From the NCBI GenBank assembly GCA_900110635.1, contig FOEK01000017.1:1-64000 (forward strand): a stretch of 64,000 nucleotides of DNA. Direction: 5' to 3'. The notes under the pieces are model-generated. The model saw only the letters and a list, made by a program, of their open reading frames with translations. It was not told the DNA's origin and searched no databases. The position numbers were made by a program, and so were the translations under genes. This document shows positions 25,125 through 33,932 of the stretch, piece by piece. Positions within the stretch are counted from its first letter, which is position 1; each line of letters opens with the position of its first letter. The stretch comes from Lachnospiraceae bacterium NE2001 (GTDB lineage: Bacteria > Bacillota > Clostridia > Lachnospirales > Lachnospiraceae).

Positions 25125-28100
25125 ATGCCAAAGAAAACAAAAAATGAATGGTTGAGAAAATATAGTGGACCTTATGCTGAGTATGAGTTTGCCAGTCAGG
25201 CTAGAATGGTGATTTTAGAGGCAGTTCCAATTATTGAAGAAGAAGCTAACGAGCTTGGAATTAAGCTGAGAGATTCAATAACAGATTATGTTGATACAAC
25301 TACCGAGCAGGATTATGGTAAGCCTACTAAAAGAGTTGTTATAAATCTGGCTCAATTACAGAATCGAGATGGAGACCTTGACAAGGCCAATCAGCTGTAC
25401 GAGGTGGTTGATGAATGCAAGAGGTTTTCAGATGATTTCCTGAATAATCTTGAGGGATCTAAAAAGATATTCAAGGAATTCTATAAACTTAACTTTATTA
25501 ATCTCGATATGTCACGTGATGATCATAGTTATATACAGACCTATTATGATAATCCCATTCTTACAGCTACTCCAATGCTTATGGGTTGTGGACCGTTACT
25601 CCAAAAGAAGTTGGGTTCAAAGGAACCGGTTGATTATGAGAAGCTTGAACGTGATCTCAGGAAGCCGGATGGAAGGGGCTTCCTTGTTCCATATTTGAAT
25701 ATGTGCAAAGCCGTGAATACCATGCATGAACTGAATTACCAGAAGGAGCATAACGATAGGTTTGGCTGGACCCCTAATGAAAAGCAGGAATATTTAAAGC
25801 AGTATAAGACTGTGCTTAAGTCATTTATAGATAACTTTGATGAGCTTAGCAAAACTGTAGAAAAAAATGGAAATCTTTATAAGATGGGGGAACATTTAAA
25901 TAATATACCAGAGGAACTGACTAATTCAGATAGAGATATGACCCATTATGTTGGTCAAATGAGAGGTCAGCTTAAGGCTATAGAGAATGGCTGGTCGTTG
26001 GAGGAGCTTCCTCTTATGGGGCAGATAGGCGAGGATCTTGCTCTTATAGATAGATACGTAAAGCGTGCACCTAAACAATTGCAAAAATCTAAGGATGAGC
26101 TTAAGGGACTTCAGAATGATATCAGTGATATCAACAAAGGGATAGATGAACTAAATATTGAATTACTGAAGCTTCAAAAAATATCTGAGGAAAGAACTAC
26201 TCCCAAAGGTCCTAATCAGCTGTCTGAGGCTGATCGACTGAAGCTTGAGAATAAGGAGATACTTGACTGGCATAAGGAATACTCCAAGACTCTTAAGGAG
26301 ATGGAGAATAAAAAAACTGATAAGTCAAAGATAGATGCATTCAAGGCCGAAAATGCAGAAAAACTAGAACAATATGAAGCATTTAGATCCTTGTATGAGG
26401 AGTTTACTCTTTCTACGCAGATTGAAGCAATGAAGAAGCGTATTAAGGATGAACAAAAAGAGATAGAGAAAAAGCAGAAAGCTATTAAGAATAAAGAGGC
26501 TGAACTAGTTGAATGTTCAAAGGCTATAGTTGAAAGCGAAAAGGCTCGTTCTGAGTCATATAAGCTAAGACATTTTGCTTGGAATAAGAAGATCAATAAT
26601 CAGAATGACAAGATAGAGGTTCTGAATGAATATAAGAAATATATATCAAAGGTAAAGGATCTGAAGCTTAGTTATGACCATTTGTTTACAGAAACCTTTG
26701 CAACCGAAAATGATAAGCCTCTTGAGGATGTGGAGAAGAAGATAACTACTGGGTATGATGAAGTTGTTGAGTTAAATGAATATGCAAAGAAAAGAACCCA
26801 GTTCGATATTGATATCTATGGACCAAATCCTAAGTATCATGACGAGTGGGAATCAAAGAATGTAATGTCTCGTCAGGATTTTGCCCAGTTTATTGTGCCA
26901 TATCATGATCAGACGATGAAGGGTCTGCCTTTTAATGAAAAGGAGATGACTTATATTAATATGGCTGCAACCCTGGATGCAAAGGATGCAATCAGAGAGG
27001 CATTTAAGAATAATCCTCAGGGGGCTCTTAGCCCTGAACAGCTGGCATTTCAGAATTATTCTAACTGGATGGAGGATTTCAGCGTGGATGATGATGGTCC
27101 ACGTGCCGGAACTTATCAGTTTAAGGGAATAATTCAGGCAGGCAGAGAGAGGGGCCTTGAGGCTATGCAGAAGTATGCAAGGGGAGATAAAGCTCCTGTT
27201 GCAGAGATGATGCAGAAGCTGATGTATCGAACACAGAAGAACTTTGATCAAGTCGCAACCATAGGCAGGAATGCACCACATTTCTATAACCAGCTTAATA
27301 CCTTTACTGGAATGCTGGAGAAGGATCCGGGACTTTTGAAAGAATTTCAAAAGTATAATGCTAAGCAGCCTAAGAATGTCAGAGTTGATCTTGATAAGAT
27401 CAAAAAGATAAAGACTATATCAAGACTTCATTTGGAGTCTCTTAATGATGCAGATCGCTACAAAGAGTTTGTAGAGCAGTATGATAAGAATCTGGAGAAT
27501 GCTCTGAAGGATTGCTATGGTAAGGATGAGCGTCAGAAGGCTAAGAATTCTCTTGATAATCAGGGACAGCGTCTTAAGCTGAGTGCTCTAAGACATGATA
27601 TTCTCAATACTGTATCTAATGCAGCTGATAAGTATCGGAATACAACGAAACCATTTATTGATTCTGCGAATAAGATGAATGAAGAGGCGTTAGCAGGTAA
27701 CCCGGTGCTCGCGATTCATAAAAAGTTTGTTACTGATAAGAATAACTCTGAAATGAGTGAGTTCTTTAAATCTGTTTCTACATCTGAAGGTTTGAAGGAA
27801 TTTGATGCCTTTACTGACACGCTTATTGAGAAATATGGCCTTGATTTTGATGTCGAGAAGGGTCTTACTATGGGCGGAAAGCGTGTCGGAGAGGATCCTC
27901 GATTTGACTATGAATGTCAGAAGTATATGCTGGAATGTGAGCAGAAGAAGCTTCTGAAGGAAATCAGCTCCGGAGAATATGAGCACAAGGTAAAGAGCGA
28001 AGAAGTTAGAAATGAACTTATTTCCAAGTACATGGTAAATAATCGTCAAATCTGTGAGCTGGAACGTGCCACAGAAACTGGCGTGCTTATGTCATTTTAC

Positions 28101-29417
28101 AAAAGGGATGAGAGCTATTCGAAGGATAATATTGATAAGGGCGTTGCTTACGAGAAGAAGGTAAAAGATTATATCGAGAAAATGGACTTCTCCAGCATGA
28201 ACCCTGCTGAAATAGCTGAGCAGCTGAAGGTGGGCAAATATTCACTTGACGCTGTTTGCGGCGATATAGAGACGATAGTTGATAATGAGATGTATGCTGA
28301 TCCAAAGAAGATTCAGGAGAAGCATTTTACCAGTCTTGAACAGAATGTATCAGTTTTATCAAGCAAGAAGTACTATAAGAAGGGCAGCGCCGAGTTCGAC
28401 AAGCTCGTTGAAGAATTGCAGGAGCTGTGGCATAAGCATATTAACCTGGAAAAAGACTTCAAGGATATGCCTCACCATCCTTATGATGCCAAGGCTATAG
28501 CTGAAGAGGAGAAGAAGCTCCTTGACAGGATGGATAAGTATCTGCAGCGTAAAAAAGATGAAAAGGAAGCTGGCAAGGATAGCAAGATGGCCAGATCCAG
28601 AGTTGATGTAATGCAGGCAGCAAGAAATAGGCTGGCTACAAGACTTGAAGAAGATCTCAATATGGCTGACCGTTCTGAGGAGAGGCTTAAGGGTGCTGAA
28701 GCAACGGCTGAGCTGATGAATAAGAAAATAGAGAAGCGTAAGGACGTAGCTGAGGTAACAGGTCAGGAAATCCTCGATTCTGGAATAGAAGAAGAGGTAT
28801 ATCAGAGAAATCAGTTCGCAAAGAACGCTAAAGAGGCTGGCCCTAAGATCATAAATGACACTGAAAAGATTGACAGACTCTATGAATCTGTAAAGAATAC
28901 CCTCTATTACCAGACACTTAAAGATGTATTTGGACCGAAGAAGGGTGACAGCAGGATAATAACTGAGAAGAATAGTAATATGCTTAAGGCAAAGCTGGGA
29001 GAAGGCTTAACCCCCGAGGCTGACAAGGCCATGAATAACATAATGAATACCAGGTTTGGCAAGATGATAACAACTACTCTTCTAAACAATATGATCAATG
29101 GCAAGGCTGACACAAGTCACGAGGGAATAGTCAAGCTTCGTGATGAAACCCTGAGAAAATGCTTCAAGCTCGCTATGGATGATAAGAATCCAAATAGGAA
29201 AGCAGATGTTAAAGAGGTTCTCGAGGTTGGACAGTCACTGGGATCTCCAGAGCTTACCAAGGAATATCTCAACTACGAGAAAGCCCAGAAGGAGGCGGCC
29301 AGAAAGGCAGCTCAGAAGAAGATGGAAGAAAAGATGAGCCTGAAAAAACTGGAACAGAAAAACCCAGACCAGAAAAAGCTAGAAAAGAAAGAAGAAATAA
29401 AAGGACCTAAAAAATAA
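25125..29417 (+). CDS. Giant helical/coiled-coil protein of unknown function
   Basis: 1430 residues from the ATG at 25125 (GAGAGGTGA upstream); the longer frame from 25038 has no RBS. No signal peptide, membrane segment or enzyme motif is visible. It is strongly helical, with a coiled coil at about 320-480 ('ELKGLQNDISDINKGIDEL', 'KKRIKDEQKEIEKKQKAIKN') and a lysine/glutamate-rich C-terminus (about 1386-1430). I do not recognise it. It shares with the kinase-like protein the size class, base composition, upstream repeat and perhaps a short C-terminal motif (N-x-I/L-M...FGKxx). It could be a structural, effector-like or scaffold protein. A family A palindrome supplies its terminator. Confidence 0.6.
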   Translation: MPKKTKNEWLRKYSGPYAEYEFASQARMVILEAVPIIEEEANELGIKLRDSITDYVDTTTEQDYGKPTKRVVINLAQLQNRDGDLDKANQLYEVVDECKRFSDDFLNNLEGSKKIFKEFYKLNFINLDMSRDDHSYIQTYYDNPILTATPMLMGCGPLLQKKLGSKEPVDYEKLERDLRKPDGRGFLVPYLNMCKAVNTMHELNYQKEHNDRFGWTPNEKQEYLKQYKTVLKSFIDNFDELSKTVEKNGNLYKMGEHLNNIPEELTNSDRDMTHYVGQMRGQLKAIENGWSLEELPLMGQIGEDLALIDRYVKRAPKQLQKSKDELKGLQNDISDINKGIDELNIELLKLQKISEERTTPKGPNQLSEADRLKLENKEILDWHKEYSKTLKEMENKKTDKSKIDAFKAENAEKLEQYEAFRSLYEEFTLSTQIEAMKKRIKDEQKEIEKKQKAIKNKEAELVECSKAIVESEKARSESYKLRHFAWNKKINNQNDKIEVLNEYKKYISKVKDLKLSYDHLFTETFATENDKPLEDVEKKITTGYDEVVELNEYAKKRTQFDIDIYGPNPKYHDEWESKNVMSRQDFAQFIVPYHDQTMKGLPFNEKEMTYINMAATLDAKDAIREAFKNNPQGALSPEQLAFQNYSNWMEDFSVDDDGPRAGTYQFKGIIQAGRERGLEAMQKYARGDKAPVAEMMQKLMYRTQKNFDQVATIGRNAPHFYNQLNTFTGMLEKDPGLLKEFQKYNAKQPKNVRVDLDKIKKIKTISRLHLESLNDADRYKEFVEQYDKNLENALKDCYGKDERQKAKNSLDNQGQRLKLSALRHDILNTVSNAADKYRNTTKPFIDSANKMNEEALAGNPVLAIHKKFVTDKNNSEMSEFFKSVSTSEGLKEFDAFTDTLIEKYGLDFDVEKGLTMGGKRVGEDPRFDYECQKYMLECEQKKLLKEISSGEYEHKVKSEEVRNELISKYMVNNRQICELERATETGVLMSFYKRDESYSKDNIDKGVAYEKKVKDYIEKMDFSSMNPAEIAEQLKVGKYSLDAVCGDIETIVDNEMYADPKKIQEKHFTSLEQNVSVLSSKKYYKKGSAEFDKLVEELQELWHKHINLEKDFKDMPHHPYDAKAIAEEEKKLLDRMDKYLQRKKDEKEAGKDSKMARSRVDVMQAARNRLATRLEEDLNMADRSEERLKGAEATAELMNKKIEKRKDVAEVTGQEILDSGIEEEVYQRNQFAKNAKEAGPKIINDTEKIDRLYESVKNTLYYQTLKDVFGPKKGDSRIITEKNSNMLKAKLGEGLTPEADKAMNNIMNTRFGKMITTTLLNNMINGKADTSHEGIVKLRDETLRKCFKLAMDDKNPNRKADVKEVLEVGQSLGSPELTKEYLNYEKAQKEAARKAAQKKMEEKMSLKKLEQKNPDQKKLEKKEEIKGPKK

Positions 29418-29418
29418 C

Positions 29419-29477
29419 AAAATGTGCAGCTGGGGACGGACCTATGTGCAGTGGGGACAGTCCCCACTGCACATTTT
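29419..29477. repeat. Family A palindromic repeat, copy 2
   Basis: The element contains a perfect palindrome at 29445-29473 (TGTGCAGTGGGGAC, A, GTCCCCACTGCACA). It is followed by TTTTTGTTTTT, so it also works as the terminator of the preceding gene. Confidence 0.9.
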
Positions 29478-29482
29478 TGTTT

Positions 29483-29692
29483 TTATTCATCGGGTACGAA
29501 CTCCAGTATGTCCCCTGGCTGACACTCCAGGGCGGTGCAGATTGCATTTAACGTCGAGAAGCGTATAGCGCTGACTTTTCCAGTTTTTAGCTTTGACAGG
29601 TTGACGTTGCTGACGCCCACTTTTTCACTGAGCTCGTTGAGACTCATTTTCCTATCCGCCATAACGCGGTCTAATCTTAGTATTATTGCCAT
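29483..29692 (-). CDS. YozG-type XRE family regulator
   Basis: 69 residues, a single helix-turn-helix: 'MADRKMSLNELSEKVGVSNVNLSKLKTGKVSAIRFSTLNAICTALECQPGDIL'-like, split here by position: HTH at about 15-40. Small XRE proteins of this kind (YozG of Bacillus) are regularly encoded just after a DUF2975 membrane protein (YoaS), as here. It probably represses its own operon. The start at 29692 is chosen for AAGGAGG close upstream on the minus strand. The gap to the upstream partner is 10 bases. Confidence 0.9.
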   Translation of the reverse strand: MAIILRLDRVMADRKMSLNELSEKVGVSNVNLSKLKTGKVSAIRFSTLNAICTALECQPGDILEFVPDE

Positions 29693-29702
29693 GTCCGCCT
29701 CC

Positions 29703-30200
29703 TTATATTGTCTCGTCGGATTCCTGCTGAAGAATCGCTCCATACTTTATGACATAAGCAAGGAAAACGAACAGCAGGCCTATGAGAATATTAACAGGAG
29801 AAAACAGAGTTGGCAGGAACTCTTGATGATATCCGAGAACGATAATGGCGATAGTGGAAGGGATAAATCCTTCAAGGATTGTCAGTATACCTATCACACG
29901 GATTATCTGAGCATTTTTATTTGCAAATGGTGCTCCATTTCTCGATATAGTGATAAACATTATGGCTGAAATAAGCATTACTATTGTAACAATGCAAAAT
30001 GCGATTCCATTTTTTAAAAATGCATATTGATTCATGTATGCAAGTGAATCGGAAGTATATTGTTCATCCGTAAGTCTTGTATAAGCGCCAGATAGATAAC
30101 TAATGGATATGATGCTTTCAAGTAGTGCACAGGTTATGCATATGATGCCTATTATAAGGCTTCCTTTCTTCATTTTACTAATAACTATGTCTTTATTCAT
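29703..30200 (-). CDS. DUF2975 membrane protein (YoaS-like)
   Basis: 165 residues with four predicted membrane helices (about 15-37, 60-85, 97-120 and 130-150) and short polar ends. DUF2975 proteins pair with YozG-type regulators; the membrane protein may sense a signal or hold the regulator, but no function is proven. The start at 30200 has GGAGG six bases upstream on the minus strand. Confidence 0.85.
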   Translation of the reverse strand: MNKDIVISKMKKGSLIIGIICITCALLESIISISYLSGAYTRLTDEQYTSDSLAYMNQYAFLKNGIAFCIVTIVMLISAIMFITISRNGAPFANKNAQIIRVIGILTILEGFIPSTIAIIVLGYHQEFLPTLFSPVNILIGLLFVFLAYVIKYGAILQQESDETI

Positions 30201-30270
30201 AAAAACCTCCACGAATTGTCTTTTAATAAACCGGCTTACACAGGGCCGTTCCTCTCCCTGTGTTGAAGCG

Positions 30271-30299
30271 ATAATACAATATCATTTTACATTTGTCAA
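30271..30299 (-). promoter_or_regulatory. Promoter of the DUF2975-XRE operon
   Basis: Minus strand: -35 TTGACA (30294-30299), 17-base spacer, -10 TATTAT (30271-30276). Confidence 0.85.
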
Positions 30300-30306
30300 C
30301 TAAAAA

Positions 30307-30333
30307 TTATCGATAAACGATAAATAATTATCG
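30307..30333 (-). promoter_or_regulatory. Candidate operator for the XRE regulator
   Basis: Perfect dyad TTATCG-ATAAA-CGATAA (30307-30323) and a third TTATCG half-site (30328-30333), a few bases upstream of the -35 box. Confidence 0.5.
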
Positions 30334-30397
30334 AAAAGTAGTTTTGGCCAGTGTTACAAACTCAAGTTTTTACTCGACAAACCCCGTAGTATTATAT

Positions 30398-30453
30398 AAA
30401 ATGTGCAATTAGGGACAGACCTATGTGCAATGGGGACAGTCCCCATTGCACAT
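30398..30453. repeat. Family A palindromic repeat, copy 3
   Basis: Contains a perfect palindrome at 30424-30452 (TGTGCAATGGGGAC, A, GTCCCCATTGCACA). It ends 13 bases before the start codon of the methyltransferase. Confidence 0.9.
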
Positions 30454-30466
30454 GCGAGGAGAGAAG

Positions 30467-31615
30467 ATGGAAGAAAGATTTGAACTTATTGCACCGTGCC
30501 ATTTTGGTCTGGAGGCGGTGCTGAAGAAGGAGATACAGAACCTGGGATATGAGATAGTTGAGGTGGAAGACGGCAGAGTGACATTTGCAGGTCCTGCTTC
30601 GGCCATTGCCAGGGCGAATATTGGAATCAGGACAAGTGAGAGAATCCTGCTGAAATGTGGTCAGTTTAAGGCTGTGACTTTCGATGAGCTGTATGAGGGG
30701 ATTAAGCATATCCCTTGGGCTAGGATCATTCCGAGAGATGGCAGGTTCTGGGTTACGAAGGCTACAACCAATAAGTCCAAGCTTTTTAGTGAGACTTCGA
30801 TTCAGAGTATCGCCAAGAAGGCTATGGTTGAATCCATGTCAAATACTTATCATATCAACCGCTTCACCGAAGATGGCGAGGATTATCCGGTTCGTATCTT
30901 TATAAAGAAGGACGTTGTCACGGTGGGGCTTGATACAACGGGTACATCCCTCCACAAGAGGGGCTATCGTACTTTGGTGGGTAAGGCTCCGATTTCTGAG
31001 ACTCTTGCGGCGGCTCTCATTATGCTGACGCCTTGGAGAGCAGACAGGCTGCTGGTGGATCCCTTCTGCGGAAGCGGTACATTTCCCATTGAAGCAGCAA
31101 TGATAGGTGCTAATATTGCTCCCGGTGTTAACCGCGATTTTACCTCCTGCACCTGGGAGAAGCTGATCGATAAGAAGATCTGGTACGAGGCGTATGACGA
31201 GGCGAGGTCGCTGGAGAAAACTGATATCGAGATGCATATTCAGGGCTACGACCTGGATAGTGATATAGTAAAATGTGCCGCAAAGAACGCGGAGGCAGCG
31301 GGAGTGGGGCAGTATATACATTTCCAGCAGAGACCTGTAAGGGAACTCAGCAGTCCAAAGTCCTACGGATTTATCATCACAAATCCTCCGTACGGCGAGA
31401 GACTTGAGGAGAAGGAAGCACTGCCTGAACTCTATAAAACCATCGGCGAGAGATATAAGGCGCTGGACAACTGGTCTATGTTTCTGATCACCTCATACGA
31501 GGAGGCGGAGAAATACATAGGACGGAAGGCGGATAAAAACCGCAAGATATATAATGGAATGATCAAATCGTATTATTACCAGTTTATGGGCGCACGCCCA
31601 CCTAAGAGGTCTTAG
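30467..31615 (+). CDS. THUMP-domain rRNA/tRNA guanine-N2 methyltransferase (RlmL/YpsC-like)
   Basis: 382 residues. An N-terminal ferredoxin-like/THUMP region (about 1-155) begins 'FELIAPCHFGLEAVLKKEI', and a Rossmann methyltransferase domain follows with 'LLVDPFCGSGTFPIEAAMIG' (SAM binding) and the catalytic N306-P-P-Y309 of N2-guanine methyltransferases. The family modifies 23S rRNA (RlmL, G2445) or related sites in the cytoplasm. The start at 30467 follows GAGGAGAG. The upstream in-frame ATG at 30425 is inside a family A repeat. Confidence 0.92.
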   Translation: MEERFELIAPCHFGLEAVLKKEIQNLGYEIVEVEDGRVTFAGPASAIARANIGIRTSERILLKCGQFKAVTFDELYEGIKHIPWARIIPRDGRFWVTKATTNKSKLFSETSIQSIAKKAMVESMSNTYHINRFTEDGEDYPVRIFIKKDVVTVGLDTTGTSLHKRGYRTLVGKAPISETLAAALIMLTPWRADRLLVDPFCGSGTFPIEAAMIGANIAPGVNRDFTSCTWEKLIDKKIWYEAYDEARSLEKTDIEMHIQGYDLDSDIVKCAAKNAEAAGVGQYIHFQQRPVRELSSPKSYGFIITNPPYGERLEEKEALPELYKTIGERYKALDNWSMFLITSYEEAEKYIGRKADKNRKIYNGMIKSYYYQFMGARPPKRS

Positions 31616-31639
31616 AATAATAAATAAAAGGAAAAATGG

Positions 31640-33289
31640 ATGAAAAAAATACTTAGTATTCTTTTAATACTAATTGTTGTATTTGCCATAATTATATATA
31701 TGCCTCGCAAGGAGGAAAGTGAGATCACACCAGGCGCGGAATCCGAGGCAGCACTGGATGATATTATCCAGAAGAAGCTGGCACAGATTGAAGAGGACGG
31801 TCTGGATGTTCGGATCGCAGGGAAGAGCCTGGGCAGCTTTGGATACAATATAAGGCTTGATGAAAAGGCTGAGATTCTTGCGCCGGAGGACTTTCTTGAG
31901 GATATAATGTGCTGTTCGGTTAATGTCTATTCGGATGGTCGCGTTGAGCTGGACCGAAGTGAGACCGAGCTTAAGTTTGCAGCTAAGGATGTGCAGAACA
32001 TTGAGGAGGTTCTCTATATTCCAATCTCGGCTTACCTGTCACAGCTTGGTTATGAGGTGAAATATAATCTCGTGACGGGAATGGTGGACTTCACAAATAC
32101 CGATGGCGGCGATTACCTGCCGAAGGCTTATGATATGCGGGAACACGACCGAGTTACGCCTGTTCGGAATCAGGGGACTTACGGCACCTGCTGGGCCTTC
32201 GCATCACTGGGAGCCCTCGAAAGCATTTCACTTCCTAAAGAGGAAAAAATCTACTCTGTGGATCATATGTCCATGAACAACGGTTTCAGTCTTGACCTCA
32301 GCGAGGGCGGCGAGCACACCATGAGCCTGGCGTACCTGGCATCCTGGGAGGGGCCGGTTCTTGAGTCGGACGATGAATATGGTGATGGCGAGACGAACAC
32401 GGAGCTTACTGCTGTGAAGCATCTCAAGGAGGCTATCATCATTGACGACCGGGACGAGGAGAAGATAAAGAGCGCCATTTATAAGTACGGCGGTGTTGAG
32501 ACTAGTATTTATATGGAAATGTCATATGGCGATTTCATTTCAGAGTATTACAACTCCGATACCTCCTGCTATTATTATAATGGAACTGAAAAGCCAAACC
32601 ACGACCTGGTTGTGGTGGGCTGGGATGACGACTATCCAAAGGAGAACTTTACACCTGAACCCAGCAGGAACGGTGCTTATATCTGCAAGAACAGCTGGGG
32701 CGAGGAGTTTGGTGACAAGGGCTACTTCTACGTGTCCTATGATGACGTAAACATTTGCGGTAAATCCATAGTCTATACAAAGCTGGCGGAACCTGACAAC
32801 TACGACAATATCTACCAGTCGGATCTTCTGGGCTGGGTTGGCCAGATGGGCTTCGACAAAGAAGAAGCTTATTTTGCAAATGTATATACCGCGGAAAATG
32901 ACGAGATCCTTAAGGCTGTGTCTTTCTATGCAACGGGGCCGAACACGAAGTTCTCGGTGTATGTGGTGACAAACTATGAGGATATGTCTTCGTTAAATGG
33001 CGGCAGGCAGCAGATTGGAAAGGGCGAGACTCGCTACGCTGGCTACTACACTGTGGACCTGAAGCGGGATATAGAACTGAAAAAGGGCCAGAAATATGCT
33101 ATCATAGTGAGCGTGAATACGCCGGGCAGCGAACGGCCCATAGCGATAGAATGTGACGGCGGTGAAAGGACAGCTAACCTGGACCTCACTGATGGCGAGG
33201 GCTATGTCAGCCTCTACGGCGAGGTGTGGTACAGCGCCGAAGAGAGCGACACCAACGTGTGCCTCAAAGCCTTCACCGACAACCAATAA
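31640..33289 (+). CDS. Membrane-anchored papain-like (C1) cysteine protease
   Basis: 549 residues. An N-terminal hydrophobic helix (about 3-20) anchors or exports it. Then comes a region resembling the copper-amine-oxidase-like stalk ('ISAYLSQLGYEVKYNLVTGMVDF', about 130-155), and a C1A catalytic domain with Q178, C184 (QGTYGTCWAFA), H321 (PNHDLVVVGWDD) and N351 (CKNSWGEEFGDKGYFYVSY). A C-terminal beta-rich domain (about 400-545) matches the lectin-like domain often attached to clostridial C1 proteases. It should act at the cell surface on peptides or proteins. There is no obvious propeptide. A family B repeat follows the stop. Confidence 0.9.
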   Translation: MKKILSILLILIVVFAIIIYMPRKEESEITPGAESEAALDDIIQKKLAQIEEDGLDVRIAGKSLGSFGYNIRLDEKAEILAPEDFLEDIMCCSVNVYSDGRVELDRSETELKFAAKDVQNIEEVLYIPISAYLSQLGYEVKYNLVTGMVDFTNTDGGDYLPKAYDMREHDRVTPVRNQGTYGTCWAFASLGALESISLPKEEKIYSVDHMSMNNGFSLDLSEGGEHTMSLAYLASWEGPVLESDDEYGDGETNTELTAVKHLKEAIIIDDRDEEKIKSAIYKYGGVETSIYMEMSYGDFISEYYNSDTSCYYYNGTEKPNHDLVVVGWDDDYPKENFTPEPSRNGAYICKNSWGEEFGDKGYFYVSYDDVNICGKSIVYTKLAEPDNYDNIYQSDLLGWVGQMGFDKEEAYFANVYTAENDEILKAVSFYATGPNTKFSVYVVTNYEDMSSLNGGRQQIGKGETRYAGYYTVDLKRDIELKKGQKYAIIVSVNTPGSERPIAIECDGGERTANLDLTDGEGYVSLYGEVWYSAEESDTNVCLKAFTDNQ

Positions 33290-33316
33290 AAGACGGAGAA
33301 CCGTCCCCTGTCTTTT
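33288..33316 (+). repeat. Family B palindromic repeat, copy 3
   Basis: Inverted orientation (AAAGACGGAGAACCGTCCCC... TGTCTTTT), starting on the last base of the protease stop codon. Confidence 0.85.
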
Positions 33317-33335
33317 GATTTGAAATGGAGGAATT

Positions 33336-33932
33336 ATGAAGAAGTTAGTTTTTGCAACGGGAAATATGAACAAGCTGAGGGAGATCAAGGCGATACTTGC
33401 TGATCTGGATGTTGAGGTGCTCTCTATGAAGGATGCGGGAGTCGACATCGACATAATTGAGGATGGTACGACATTTGAGGAAAATGCTCTTATCAAGGCT
33501 CGTGCTGTATGTAAGGCAAGCGGCCATCTGGCCCTGGCTGATGATTCAGGCCTCGAGGTAGATGCGCTGGGCAAGGAGCCTGGAATCTATTCGGCGAGAT
33601 ATATGGGGGAGGATACCTCCTACGATATAAAGAATACAAATATTATAGAACGTCTTGAGGGTGTTCCTGACGAGGAGAGAACCGCCAGATTCGTATGCGC
33701 TATGGCAGCTGTCTTCCCAGACGGAACAGAGAAGACATTTGTCCGCACCATGGAAGGCCGGATCGGCTATGAAATAGCTGGTGAAAATGGTTTCGGCTAC
33801 GATCCAATCTTCTTCCTGCCAGAGTATGGCAAGACCTCGGCTGAGATCAGTCCTGAGGAGAAGAACGCTATCAGCCACCGCGGTAAGGCACTCCGCGCCC
33901 TGGCCGACTACCTCAAAGACAAAGAGTTTTAA
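33336..33932 (+). CDS. rdgB: XTP/dITP diphosphatase (RdgB/HAM1)
   Basis: 198 residues. Hydrolyses non-canonical purine nucleoside triphosphates (XTP, ITP, dITP) to monophosphates and pyrophosphate, keeping them out of nucleic acids. Motifs: 'FATGNMNKLREIKAIL', 'LALADDSGLEVDALGKEPGIYSARY', 'GENGFGYDPIF' and 'KNAISHRGKALRAL'. TGGAGGAAT precedes the ATG. Its stop codon overlaps the start of the phosphodiesterase gene by one base, so the two are translationally coupled. Confidence 0.97.
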   Translation: MKKLVFATGNMNKLREIKAILADLDVEVLSMKDAGVDIDIIEDGTTFEENALIKARAVCKASGHLALADDSGLEVDALGKEPGIYSARYMGEDTSYDIKNTNIIERLEGVPDEERTARFVCAMAAVFPDGTEKTFVRTMEGRIGYEIAGENGFGYDPIFFLPEYGKTSAEISPEEKNAISHRGKALRALADYLKDKEF

